This document shows positions 15,405 to 24,491 of a stretch of DNA of 64,000 bases, one piece after another (position 1 is the stretch's first letter; each line of letters begins with the position of its first letter). The stretch is from Bacillus changyiensis. GTDB lineage: Bacteria; Bacillota; Bacilli; Bacillales; Bacillaceae. The position numbers and the translations under genes are program-made. The stretch spans positions 806,001-870,000 of the forward strand of contig NZ_JAQFWW010000002.1 of assembly GCF_027706145.1 (NCBI RefSeq), in the 5' to 3' direction. The notes under the pieces were generated by a model. The model ran no database searches. It had not been told where the DNA came from and saw only the letters and a list, made by a program, of their open reading frames with translations.

Positions 15405-18008
15405 ATGGCAGTCGAAGAGAAGGAAATGAAACAAAAGCAAAATGTCTCAAAAATGATTGATCAACTCGTAGAAAAAGGTCTTAAGGCACTAGAAGAATTC
15501 CGCAGCTTTGATCAGGAGAAAATCGACCATATTGTGAAACAAATGGCGTTGGCTGGACTAGATCAGCATATGCCTCTTGCAAAGCTTGCGATTGAAGAAA
15601 CAAAACGCGGTGTATACGAAGATAAGATTATCAAGAATATGTTTGCAACAGAATATGTCTATCATAATATTAAAAACAATAAAACCGTTGGGATTATTAA
15701 CGAAGATCCCCATGCTGGTGTAATTGAAATAGCGGAACCGGTTGGTGTAATTGCTGGGGTGACACCAGTTACGAACCCGACATCAACCACTATGTTCAAA
15801 GCTTTAATTTCAATTAAAACAAGAAACCCGATTGTCTTTGCTTTCCATCCATCTGCACAAAAATGCAGCAGTGAGGCAGCAAGAATACTTAGAGATGCAG
15901 CCATTCAAGCAGGAGCACCAGAAAATTGCATTCAGTGGATTGAAACACCATCATTAGATGCTACTCAAGGTTTAATGACTCATCCGAAGGTTTCCCTCAT
16001 TCTTGCAACAGGGGGCGCCGGTATGGTGAAATCCGCTTATAGCTCCGGTAAACCAGCTCTTGGCGTTGGACCTGGAAACGTTCCTTGCTATATTGAAAAA
16101 ACAGCTCACCTAAAACAAGCTGTAAACGATCTCATTTTATCAAAAACATTTGATAATGGAATGATTTGCGCTTCAGAACAGGCTGTGATCATTGATAAAG
16201 ATGTGTATTCAGATGTAAAAGCTGAAATGACATCCCACAATTGCTATTTCTTAAATGAAAGTGAAAAAGCAAAAGTTGAAAAACTGGTCATCAATGAAGA
16301 TAAGTGTGCCGTAAATCCTGATATTGTCGGTATGCCTGCATATAAAATTGCTGAAATGGCTGGTGTAAAAGTTCCAGAAGACACAAAAATCCTTGTTGCC
16401 GAATTAAAAGGTGTCGGACCGCAATATCCGCTTTCAAGAGAAAAACTAAGTCCTGTTTTAGCCTGCTACAAAGTAAACGGCCTTCAAGAAGGTTTAGAAC
16501 GAGCCGAACAGATGCTAGAGTTTGGCGGTATCGGCCACTCTGCCGTGATTCATACAACCGATCAAGATGCAATTCAAAAATTTGGACTAAGAATGAAAGC
16601 AGGTCGGATCATTGTGAATGCTCCATCTTCCCAAGGAGCAATTGGTGATATTTACAATGCCTATATGCCATCCCTAACACTTGGCTGTGGTACTTATGGA
16701 GGAAATGCTGTCTCTACAAACGTAGGTGCAATTCATTTAGTCAACACTAAAAAAGTGGCGAAAAGGAATGTTAATATGCAATGGTTTAAAGTTCCGCCAA
16801 AAATTTATTTCGAAAAAAATTCTACTCAATATTTAGCGAAAATGCCTAATATCTCAAAAGCATTTATTGTAACAGACCCTGGAATGGTGAAATTCGGCTA
16901 TGTTGACCGCGTTCTTCACTACTTGAGAAAACGTCCGGATTACGTTCATTGCGAAATTTTCTCTGAAGTAGAACCTGATCCATCAATTGAAACGGTCATG
17001 AAAGGCGTTGACATGATGGCCAAATTCCAGCCAGATGTTATCATCGCACTTGGTGGAGGTTCTGCAATGGATGCCGCTAAAGGGATGTGGATGTTCTATG
17101 AACACCCAGATGCTAAATTCTTTGAATTAAAACAAAAATTCTTAGATATTCGCAAACGTATTGTCAAATACCCGAAATTAGGTGAAAAATCACAATTCGT
17201 AGCGATACCAACTACATCTGGAACAGGTTCTGAGGTCACTTCATTCTCTGTTATTACAGATAAAGAGGCAGGCACAAAATACCCATTAGCTGATTATGAA
17301 TTAACACCAGATGTGGCGATCATTGATCCACAGTTTGTCATGACCGTACCAAAACATATTACAGCAGATACAGGAATGGACGTACTAACACACGCTGTTG
17401 AATCTTATGTATCATGCATGGCCAATGACTATACTGATGGTTTAGCAATGAAAGCCATCCAACTCATCTTTGAATACTTGCCAAGAGCATACAAAAACGG
17501 CAGTGACGAGTTGGCACGTGAAAAGGTACACAATGCATCAACAATTGCTGGTATGGCCTTTTCCAACGCATTCCTAGGAATCAACCATAGTTTAGCACAT
17601 AAACTAGGAGCCGAATTCCACATTGCGCATGGACGAGCAAATGCAGTTTTATTACCGCATGTCATTCGCTATAATGCAACTAAACCGAAAAAATTCACAG
17701 CATTCCCTAAATACAACCATTTTATAGCTGATCAACGCTATGCGGAAATTGCTAGAACACTCGGTTTACCAGCAAAAACAACAGAAGAAGGTGTGGAAAG
17801 CTTAGTTCAAGCCATTATTAAACTAGCCAAAGAGCTTGATATTCCAATGAGCCTCAAACAAAACAATATTGATGCACAAGCATTTGAAAGCAAAGTAGAT
17901 ACCTTAGCAGACCGTGCTTTTGAAGATCAATGTACAACAGCTAATCCAAAACTTCCATTGGTAACTGAGCTGGCTGAGATTTACCGTTCTGCATTTAAAG
18001 GTGTTTAA
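15405..18008 (+). CDS. adhE: Bifunctional acetaldehyde-CoA/alcohol dehydrogenase
   Basis: AdhE reduces acetyl-CoA to acetaldehyde and then ethanol, consuming two NADH. The 867-aa protein joins an N-terminal aldehyde dehydrogenase domain (catalytic cysteine in DNGMICASEQAV, about residue 250; GVGPGNVP) to a C-terminal iron alcohol dehydrogenase (GGGSAMDAAKGMW; TSGTGSEVTSFSV; metal-binding histidines in TADTGMDVLTHAVES and GINHSLAHKLGAEFHIAHGRAN). Normal length, so filament-forming spirosomes are expected from the family. Monocistronic with its own terminator. Two Rex boxes upstream indicate control by the NADH/NAD ratio. Confidence 0.97.
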   Translation: MAVEEKEMKQKQNVSKMIDQLVEKGLKALEEFRSFDQEKIDHIVKQMALAGLDQHMPLAKLAIEETKRGVYEDKIIKNMFATEYVYHNIKNNKTVGIINEDPHAGVIEIAEPVGVIAGVTPVTNPTSTTMFKALISIKTRNPIVFAFHPSAQKCSSEAARILRDAAIQAGAPENCIQWIETPSLDATQGLMTHPKVSLILATGGAGMVKSAYSSGKPALGVGPGNVPCYIEKTAHLKQAVNDLILSKTFDNGMICASEQAVIIDKDVYSDVKAEMTSHNCYFLNESEKAKVEKLVINEDKCAVNPDIVGMPAYKIAEMAGVKVPEDTKILVAELKGVGPQYPLSREKLSPVLACYKVNGLQEGLERAEQMLEFGGIGHSAVIHTTDQDAIQKFGLRMKAGRIIVNAPSSQGAIGDIYNAYMPSLTLGCGTYGGNAVSTNVGAIHLVNTKKVAKRNVNMQWFKVPPKIYFEKNSTQYLAKMPNISKAFIVTDPGMVKFGYVDRVLHYLRKRPDYVHCEIFSEVEPDPSIETVMKGVDMMAKFQPDVIIALGGGSAMDAAKGMWMFYEHPDAKFFELKQKFLDIRKRIVKYPKLGEKSQFVAIPTTSGTGSEVTSFSVITDKEAGTKYPLADYELTPDVAIIDPQFVMTVPKHITADTGMDVLTHAVESYVSCMANDYTDGLAMKAIQLIFEYLPRAYKNGSDELAREKVHNASTIAGMAFSNAFLGINHSLAHKLGAEFHIAHGRANAVLLPHVIRYNATKPKKFTAFPKYNHFIADQRYAEIARTLGLPAKTTEEGVESLVQAIIKLAKELDIPMSLKQNNIDAQAFESKVDTLADRAFEDQCTTANPKLPLVTELAEIYRSAFKGV

Positions 18009-18022
18009 TCATCAATTCAATG

Positions 18023-18060
18023 AAAGTCATCCTTTTAGAGGATGGCTTTTTTTGTTTTTT
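18023..18060 (+). terminator. adhE terminator
   Basis: AGTCATCC pairs with GGATGGCT around a 7-base loop, followed by T-rich TTTTTTGTTTTTT. Confidence 0.9.
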
Positions 18061-18141
18061 AGCTCCGGTCAACCATGAATAATTTAAAACCTTCTTTCCT
18101 AACATAAATGTGACTTGCTTGTTTCATGAGGAGGAATTTTC

Positions 18142-18753
18142 TTGGATTTTAATTTTGTCTGGAAAGCTGTTGTCATTGTCATAGGAGGCGTACTCATTTT
18201 GCGGTTAGCTGGAAGAAAATCCATTTCACAGCTCACCGTTGCTCAGACTGTCATGATGATCGCTGTTGGTTCATTAATTATTCAACCAGTGAATGACAGA
18301 AATATTTGGATTACAATGATTGTCACATTTTTAATGACCCTCACTCTTCTGTTGATTGAGTATATGACGTTAAAGTTTGATGCTTTCGAAAGCTTTATTT
18401 ATGGAAAATCAGTTCTAGTGGTCGAAAACGGCCAAATTAATATAAGTCATTTAAAAAAACTGCGCTTAACTGTAGATATGCTTGAAGTAAGGTTGAGACA
18501 ACAAAACATTCAAACATTTAAAGATTTACAATGGGCGACAATCGAATCGAACGGTCAATTAGGATACATGTTAAAACCGAATAAACAATATGCCACTAAA
18601 GAGGATATAGAGCAGTTGAAAGCCTTAATTGAAATGAATATCAACCACTCTCCAATTGAGACCCCCATAACACAAGCCAATTCCTCAGATAACATTTTTT
18701 CGGAAATTAAAGATGAAATGCATTCAAAAAAACATGCGAAAGAATTGAAATGA
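18142..18753 (+). CDS. DUF421 (YetF-type) membrane protein
   Basis: The 203-aa protein has three N-terminal transmembrane segments (residues 5-85) with the family motif RLAGRKSISQLT, followed by the cytoplasmic DUF421 domain with LVVENGQI and a charged C-terminal tail. Such proteins occur in spore formers as YetF, YrbG and YkjA; their molecular function is not settled. TTG start, GAGGAGG 9 bases upstream. Only 12 bases separate it from the ClC gene, so the two are likely one operon. Confidence 0.85.
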   Translation: MDFNFVWKAVVIVIGGVLILRLAGRKSISQLTVAQTVMMIAVGSLIIQPVNDRNIWITMIVTFLMTLTLLLIEYMTLKFDAFESFIYGKSVLVVENGQINISHLKKLRLTVDMLEVRLRQQNIQTFKDLQWATIESNGQLGYMLKPNKQYATKEDIEQLKALIEMNINHSPIETPITQANSSDNIFSEIKDEMHSKKHAKELK

Positions 18754-18765
18754 GGTTGCTTTAAA

Positions 18766-20061
18766 TTGATAAATTATAAAATTTTCTTACAGACTCTTGG
18801 AAAATGGATATTATGTGGCGGTGTCATTGGGGGAATTGTAGGATCTACGACTGCTTTCCTGCTAAAAGCAAATGATGATCTCGGCCACATCAGAGAAAAA
18901 AATGGCTGGCTCATATACCTTCTGCCTCTTAGTGGACTTGTCCTTGGCTACATATACATGAAATATGGAAAAGTGATTTTGGATCAAACCTTACATAACA
19001 CCGCCCAATTAAATAATCTTGTCATTGACGCTGTTAACGGAGAAAAAAAGGTTCCGCAAAGAATGGGACCCATTGTCTACCTTGGAACTTTTATTACAGT
19101 TTTTTTTGGCGGATCCACGGGAAGAGAAGGGGCAGCTGTCCAAATGGGCGGAAGTGTGGCTCAAATGATCAACAATTTGTTTAAGATTCGGTTATTAGAC
19201 ACGAACATTTTTATAATGAGCGGTATTAGTGCCGGGTTTGGGGCTGCATTTGGTACACCCATTACTGGCGCAGTATTTGGAATGGAGATGTCCGCTTTAG
19301 GAAAATTAAAATTTGAAGGGCTTGTTCCTTGTTTGGTGGCTAGCTTCACTGGCCACTATATAACGGAGGCAGCATGGGGAGTTAAGCACGAAGAATTTAT
19401 CATCAACGCTTTACCGGAGTTATCTTTTATCACATTTATAAAGATCCTTCTTGTTTCTATTCTGTTTAGCCTATTAAGCATTACATATTGTCAGTTGAGA
19501 CACGGAATCGAAACAATCACCGAGAAAATTTTTAAGAAAAACCATATGATAAGAGCATTTGTGGGTGGATTCATCATTGTATGTTTATATTTATTGGTTG
19601 GTTCTCAAGATTACAATGGCCGAGGCTTACCTATGTTAGAGCAGGCTTTCAAAGAAGAGGTTCCTCCTTTTGCCTTTCTCGCTAAGTTGATTTTTACAGC
19701 GATTACTTTAGGAACAGGATTTGTTGGGGGTGAAGCGATACCGTTATTCTTCATGGGAGCAACTCTAGGTAATACACTACACTCGATTGCGGATTTACCC
19801 ATCGCGTTTTTAGCCGCATTGGGATTAATTGCGACTTTTAGTGGTGGTGCAAATACACCTATTACAGCATTCCTGTTGGCTATGGAAATGTTTGATGGGA
19901 AAGGATTAGAGTATTTTTTTATTGCTAGTTTGGTTAGTTATATATTTTCTGGTCATCATGGATTATGGCCTTCTCAAAAAATGTATGAACCGAAGAGCAG
20001 ATTATACAATGTTATCAACGGAGAAACGATCAAAAATATTGAAAAAAAGAAAAAGCCTTAG
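18766..20061 (+). CDS. ClC-family anion channel/transporter
   Basis: A 431-aa polytopic protein with ClC signatures: GSTGREGAAVQMGG (about residues 112-125, the GREG helix motif), GAAFGTPITGAVFGMEM (about 158-174) and GFVGGEAIPLFFMGATLGN (about 320-338, the third anion-path motif). It would carry chloride or another anion across the membrane, as channel or proton-coupled exchanger. A TTG start follows TGAGGTTGC. The usual GSGIP motif near the N-terminus is not evident, which makes ion preference uncertain; a fluoride role cannot be excluded. Confidence 0.85.
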   Translation: MINYKIFLQTLGKWILCGGVIGGIVGSTTAFLLKANDDLGHIREKNGWLIYLLPLSGLVLGYIYMKYGKVILDQTLHNTAQLNNLVIDAVNGEKKVPQRMGPIVYLGTFITVFFGGSTGREGAAVQMGGSVAQMINNLFKIRLLDTNIFIMSGISAGFGAAFGTPITGAVFGMEMSALGKLKFEGLVPCLVASFTGHYITEAAWGVKHEEFIINALPELSFITFIKILLVSILFSLLSITYCQLRHGIETITEKIFKKNHMIRAFVGGFIIVCLYLLVGSQDYNGRGLPMLEQAFKEEVPPFAFLAKLIFTAITLGTGFVGGEAIPLFFMGATLGNTLHSIADLPIAFLAALGLIATFSGGANTPITAFLLAMEMFDGKGLEYFFIASLVSYIFSGHHGLWPSQKMYEPKSRLYNVINGETIKNIEKKKKP

Positions 20062-20175
20062 GGGCTGCTCCAGATATCAACGATTTCGATTGATTCTTCT
20101 GTTTTATCCTCACGTTTTTTTCAAAGTTCTTTTATCTTGACAAAAAATATATGTTATTTAATAATAAATACATAA

Positions 20176-20190
20176 TTATAATTATTATAA
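20176..20190. promoter_or_regulatory. PerR box upstream of ahpC
   Basis: TTATAATTATTATAA matches the PerR consensus at all 15 positions and lies 46 bases before the ahpC start. Peroxide should relieve repression. Confidence 0.9.
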
Positions 20191-20235
20191 AGAGATAAGA
20201 TTTACAATTATACTTATTTGGGAGGAAGAATTAAT

Positions 20236-20799
20236 ATGTCTTTAATCGGAACAGAAGTAAAACCATTCGTAGCAAAAGCTTATAAAAACGGGGAGTTTAT
20301 TGATGTGACAAATGAAAGCTTGAAAGGTCAATGGAGTATTTTCTGCTTCTATCCAGCAGATTTCTCATTCGTTTGTCCAACCGAACTCGAAGATCTTCAA
20401 AATCAATACGCTAATCTAAAAGAACTTGGTGTTGAAGTCTACTCTGTTTCTACAGATACTCACTTCGTTCATAAAGGTTGGCATGATAGTTCTGAAAAAA
20501 TCTCTAAAATTACTTACGCCATGATCGGTGACCCATCTCAAACAATTTCTCGTCACTTTGAAGTGCTAAACGAAGAAGAAGGGCTTGCTGACCGTGGTAC
20601 ATTTATCATCGATCCAGATGGAGTGATCCAAGCTGTTGAAATTAATGCAGGTGGTATCGGCCGTGATGCAAGTGGATTAATGAATAAAGTAAAAGCAGCA
20701 CAATATGTTCGTCAAAACCCAGGTGAAGTGTGCCCAGCAAAATGGGAAGAAGGCTCTGAAACTCTTAGACCTAGCCTTGATCTAGTAGGCAAGATTTAA
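20236..20799 (+). CDS. ahpC: Alkyl hydroperoxide reductase peroxiredoxin subunit
   Basis: AhpC reduces hydrogen peroxide and organic hydroperoxides and is recycled by AhpF. The 187-aa protein has the peroxidatic cysteine in [11 protein letters not shown] (about residue 47) and the resolving cysteine in [11 protein letters not shown] near residue 166, as in typical 2-Cys peroxiredoxins. GGGAGGAAG ribosome site; an in-frame start six codons upstream is not needed. Forms an operon with ahpF (13 bases apart) under the PerR box. Confidence 0.97.
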   Translation: MSLIGTEVKPFVAKAYKNGEFIDVTNESLKGQWSIFCFYPADFSFVCPTELEDLQNQYANLKELGVEVYSVSTDTHFVHKGWHDSSEKISKITYAMIGDPSQTISRHFEVLNEEEGLADRGTFIIDPDGVIQAVEINAGGIGRDASGLMNKVKAAQYVRQNPGEVCPAKWEEGSETLRPSLDLVGKI

Positions 20800-20812
20800 G
20801 GGGGAACGTTCT

Positions 20813-22345
20813 ATGGTACTGGAAGCAAATATCAAAAACCAACTAAACCAATACATGCAGCTCATTGAAAATGAGCTGATTCTCAAAGTGAGTGCAGGTG
20901 AAGACAAAACCTCTATGGAAATGCTAGCTCTTGTTGAAGAGCTAGCTTCCATGTCTACTAAAATCACTGTTGAAAAAACACGCTTAAATAGAACGCCCAG
21001 CTTCAGTGTTACTCGCGCCGGAGCAGAAACAGGCGTGACATTTGCCGGTGTTCCACTCGGCCACGAATTCACATCTTTAGTGCTAGCACTATTGCAAGTC
21101 AGTGGCAGAGCACCTAAGGTTGACCAAAAAGTCATTGAGCAAATTAAAAACATAAGCGGTGATTACCATTTCGAGTCTTATATCAGTCTGACATGCCATA
21201 ACTGTCCTGACGTTGTTCAAGCTTTAAACATGATGAGCATTCTTAACCCAAACATCACACACACAATGATTGATGGTGCAGCATACAAATCAGAAGTTGA
21301 AAGCAAAAACATAATGGCAGTGCCAACTGTCTACTTAAACGGCGAACCATTCGGAAGCGGTCGAATGACACTCGAAGAAATTCTTAAAAAATTGGTGGGC
21401 AGTGGGAAAGACGCAGCTGAACTATCTAACAAAGACCCATATGATATGCTTATCATCGGAGGCGGTCCAGCAGGTGCAAGTGCAGCAATTTACGCAGCAC
21501 GAAAAGGTATTCGGACAGGTATTGTGGCCGAACGTTTTGGCGGCCAAGTCCTTGACACAATGAGCATCGAAAACTTCATCAGTGTAAAAGCAACAGAAGG
21601 ACCTAAGCTTGTAGCAAACCTTGAAGAACACGTAAAAGACTATCATATTGATGTCATGAATCTAAACCGTGCAAAACAGCTAGACAAAAAAGAACTTTTC
21701 GAAGTTGAACTTGAAAATGGTGCTATCTTGAAAAGTAAAGCTGTCATCATTTCAACAGGTGCCCGTTGGCGCAATATTGGCGTACCAGGTGAACAAGCGT
21801 TCAAAAACAAAGGTGTCGCATACTGTCCTCATTGTGACGGCCCATTGTTTGAAGGAAAACATGTAGCTGTAATAGGGGGCGGCAACTCCGGTATTGAGGC
21901 AGCAATCGATCTTGCTGGTATTGTTAAGCATGTCACGGTTCTTGAGTTTATGCCAGAGCTAAAAGCTGACGATGTCCTGCAAAAACGGCTCAACAGCCTT
22001 CCAAATGTAACAGTCCTGAAAAATGTTCAAACGAAAGAAATTACCGGCACAGACACTGTCAACGGGATTACCTATATTGACCGCACCACCGAGGAAGAAA
22101 AACATATCGAATTACAAGGCGTATTCGTTCAAATCGGACTCGCGCCAAATACCGATTGGCTACCTGAAACCGTTGAACGGAACCGTATCGGTGAGATTAT
22201 CGTAGATAAACATGGAGCCACAAACATCCCCGGATTGTTTGCTGCAGGCGATTGCACAGATCATCCGTATCATCAAATTATTATTTCAATGGGATCGGGA
22301 GCAAATGCGGCTTTAGGGGCGTTTGATTACCTTATCCGTAACTAA
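20813..22345 (+). CDS. ahpF: Alkyl hydroperoxide reductase flavoprotein subunit
   Basis: AhpF passes electrons from NADH to AhpC. The 510-aa protein has an N-terminal double thioredoxin-like domain (CHNCPD about residue 128), an FAD-binding domain IIGGGPAGASAAIYAARKG (about 214-232), the thioredoxin-reductase-type redox pair in YCPHCDGP (about 340) and an NADH-binding motif VIGGGNSGIEAA. C-terminal GLFAAGDCTDHPYHQII completes the FAD site. Full length. Confidence 0.97.
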   Translation: MVLEANIKNQLNQYMQLIENELILKVSAGEDKTSMEMLALVEELASMSTKITVEKTRLNRTPSFSVTRAGAETGVTFAGVPLGHEFTSLVLALLQVSGRAPKVDQKVIEQIKNISGDYHFESYISLTCHNCPDVVQALNMMSILNPNITHTMIDGAAYKSEVESKNIMAVPTVYLNGEPFGSGRMTLEEILKKLVGSGKDAAELSNKDPYDMLIIGGGPAGASAAIYAARKGIRTGIVAERFGGQVLDTMSIENFISVKATEGPKLVANLEEHVKDYHIDVMNLNRAKQLDKKELFEVELENGAILKSKAVIISTGARWRNIGVPGEQAFKNKGVAYCPHCDGPLFEGKHVAVIGGGNSGIEAAIDLAGIVKHVTVLEFMPELKADDVLQKRLNSLPNVTVLKNVQTKEITGTDTVNGITYIDRTTEEEKHIELQGVFVQIGLAPNTDWLPETVERNRIGEIIVDKHGATNIPGLFAAGDCTDHPYHQIIISMGSGANAALGAFDYLIRN

Positions 22346-22351
22346 TATAAG

Positions 22352-22395
22352 AAGCCACTATATTACCTAATTGGTAGTATAATGGCTTTCTTTCA
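22352..22395 (+). terminator. ahpCF terminator
   Basis: AAGCCACTATATTACC pairs with GGTAGTATAATGGCTT across a short loop (two mismatches), then TTCTTTC. Confidence 0.8.
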
Positions 22396-22648
22396 AATTC
22401 CTAAAATGACCTTATTTTGATCCCTAGAGTAAACACATATTTTGTTTTGATAGACAATAGGATCATGATTCGCTCCCAACAAACCCTTAATTAACTATTT
22501 AAATAGCAGTTTAAGACCATAAAGTGCACCACCAGCTACAGTCCACAGCCAATTATTTTCAAATCTCCCTCAACAATAGATCCCATTTAGTTATCTTCTT
22601 TCTAATTCATATTTATTATACGGTTAACATCGCCTTTGATTTTCATAA
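22396..22648. other. Intergenic interval with a possible small degenerate frame
   Basis: The minus strand encodes WLWTVAGGALYGLKLLFK followed by a stop at about 22499-22552, which looks like a bacteriocin-type or small membrane peptide end, but there is no start codon or ribosome site in frame. Nothing else is recognised. Confidence 0.3.
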
Positions 22649-23362
22649 TTACATAACACTCATTCTTCTAAAAACGAATATACTTAAACCAATTGAAAAA
22701 GTAGCAGTTAGTGATGTTACTATTATGATTTGGATAGTATCATTCATCGATATTTCTGTTAATAAAGCCAATTGAACCTGTCCAAATATTGTATAATCAT
22801 ATATTTTTTTAACAAAATCAATTTTCGAAGCAATCACTTGAAAAAAAACATATACATTGTAGATAGCATAGAAAAGCCCCATCGTTATAATAGGATTTTT
22901 AAGTATTAAGCAAACTAATACTGCCATAGCTGTTAATCCTATATATATAAACTCACTTAATAGTATAATTCGTATGACTGTTAAAAAAGATACATCTCCA
23001 AATCCATTTAAATATGTATTCGTAAGAACTGTAAATAATGGCATAATAGAACTCATAATAATAATCAGTACTGAGAATACGAAGCTTTTCGTTAAAATAA
23101 TAATACTTCTCCTATGCCCATAAGATATATACCTTTTAAAACCTCCCGTTTGATATTCGTTTGTAATATAATATGCCCCAATAATCCCCATAAAAATGAT
23201 TAAAGGAAACATTAATTGTATTTCATATACAAACTTTAACATTTCAATCCCAGTATAGGACTGAAACCAATATGATAATGCGAACGACATAAAAACCAGA
23301 GTAAGAAATAAAATAAATAGTATTCTTGACTTTTTAAGTTTAAAAATCTCTGCTTGTAACAC
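22649..23362 (-). CDS. lanE: Lantibiotic immunity ABC transporter permease (LanE/LanG type)
   Basis: The 237-aa protein has six predicted transmembrane segments of the ABC-2 permease fold, beginning MLQAEIFKLKKSRILFILFL. It starts four bases after the end of the ATPase gene, so the two proteins form one transporter. In lantibiotic clusters such pumps expel the peptide from the producer's membrane. Usual LanFEG systems have two permeases; only one is present here, so it would work as a homodimer. It is the last gene of the cluster. Confidence 0.8.
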   Translation of the reverse strand: MLQAEIFKLKKSRILFILFLTLVFMSFALSYWFQSYTGIEMLKFVYEIQLMFPLIIFMGIIGAYYITNEYQTGGFKRYISYGHRRSIIILTKSFVFSVLIIIMSSIMPLFTVLTNTYLNGFGDVSFLTVIRIILLSEFIYIGLTAMAVLVCLILKNPIITMGLFYAIYNVYVFFQVIASKIDFVKKIYDYTIFGQVQLALLTEISMNDTIQIIIVTSLTATFSIGLSIFVFRRMSVM

Positions 23363-23366
23363 ACCA

Positions 23367-24299
23367 CTACTTCCCTTCTATTAAGTTTAAATAATAGTCC
23401 TCCAAACTTTCGCCTTTTTTTAAAATCCCCTCAAACTTAATGCCCTTTTCATGCATAAATGAGGAAATTTCATTAATGTTCAGGTGATCATCATACAGAT
23501 TTATAGCTGAATTTCCAATAATTTTATAATTATATGTTAAAAAATTCGCTTTTATCATTTCAACTATATTCTGAACCTCTTTTGTTTTAATATGTATATA
23601 TTTTTGACACCGATTATTTAATTCCTCTAGTTTAATTTCTTCTATTAATTTTCCTTTGTGGACGATACCATATATTCCAGCTAATTGATATAATTCAGAT
23701 AGCATATGGCTTGATATTAAAATCGTTATTCCATAGTTCTTATTTAAGGTTTTTAACATTTTTCTCATGTCGGCAATCCCTACTGGATCTAAACCATTTG
23801 TAGGTTCATCCAATATTAATATTTGGGGATCTCCTAATAATGCCATCGCTATTCCAAGCCTCTGTTTCATCCCCAAAGAAAACTCCTTCGTTTTCTTATT
23901 CTTTACATCCAGAAGATTGACCATTTTCAAGGCATTGTCTATTGAAGATTTCTCTGAAATTCCTTTATGCAATCTCTCAATCTCTAAATTTTCATAAGCT
24001 GTTCGGTTTAAATAAAGGGACGGTGATTCAATCAACCATCCAATTCTCCTCCGCAAAATCTCTTTTTTTCGTTCCACCTCTTCACCAAAAATTTCTATTT
24101 TTCCATTTTCCGGCTTGATCAATCCTGCTAGAAGACGGATTAAAGTCGTTTTTCCAGCACCATTCATACCGATAAGTCCATATATTTCTCCTTTTTTTAC
24201 ATGAATACTCACATTATCAAGCGCTTTACTGTGCTTATATTGTTTAGTTAACTGGTTTGTTTTTAAAGCAAATTCTTCTACCATGCACACGACCTTCAC
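23367..24299 (-). CDS. lanF: Lantibiotic immunity ABC transporter ATPase (LanF)
   Basis: The ATPase domain has Walker A GMNGAGKTT (about residues 43-51), signature FSLGMKQRLG (about 143) and Walker B ILILDEPTNGLDP (about 164-176). The C-terminal 80 residues resemble the BcrA/LanF tail. 310 aa if started at the GTG at 24299; a GTG at 24290 or an ATG at 24284 fits the AGGGGTGAAGG ribosome site better. It is coupled to the permease and follows the 46-aa peptide gene. Self-protection against the lantibiotic is inferred from context. Confidence 0.85.
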   Translation of the reverse strand: MKVVCMVEEFALKTNQLTKQYKHSKALDNVSIHVKKGEIYGLIGMNGAGKTTLIRLLAGLIKPENGKIEIFGEEVERKKEILRRRIGWLIESPSLYLNRTAYENLEIERLHKGISEKSSIDNALKMVNLLDVKNKKTKEFSLGMKQRLGIAMALLGDPQILILDEPTNGLDPVGIADMRKMLKTLNKNYGITILISSHMLSELYQLAGIYGIVHKGKLIEEIKLEELNNRCQKYIHIKTKEVQNIVEMIKANFLTYNYKIIGNSAINLYDDHLNINEISSFMHEKGIKFEGILKKGESLEDYYLNLIEGK

Positions 24300-24304
24300 C
24301 CCTA

Positions 24305-24445
24305 CTATTTTTTGTCATTTGACTCAACTAGCATTCCTAACAAAGGACCTATAATAAGCCCCCACATTAATTGGTCAAATATCATTCCAAACGCTACACC
24401 TAATCCGGTGAAAATACTAAAGTAATATCCCTTTTTTCTTTTCAT
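24305..24445 (-). CDS. 46-aa glycine-rich membrane peptide, candidate immunity protein
   Basis: The product starts MKRKKGYYFSIFTGLGVAFG and has a second hydrophobic run LMWGLIIGPLLGMLV before the tail ESNDKK. GAGGAGACTAGCA precedes the ATG, a strong ribosome site. Two glycine-patterned hydrophobic stretches with a basic N-terminus suggest a small membrane hairpin or glycine-zipper peptide. It lies between lanT and lanF, all on the same strand with small gaps, the usual place for a dedicated LanI-like immunity peptide. No sequence family is recognised with certainty. Confidence 0.7.
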   Translation of the reverse strand: MKRKKGYYFSIFTGLGVAFGMIFDQLMWGLIIGPLLGMLVESNDKK

Positions 24446-24491
24446 TGCTAGTCTCCTCACATCAAAGAATAAACAGTTTATAAAAAACCTT

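Noticed and set aside
22496-22560. Possible extra bacteriocin-like peptide ending ALYGLKLLFK downstream of lanE
   Set aside because: No start codon or ribosome site in frame and a stop just upstream; too weak to call.
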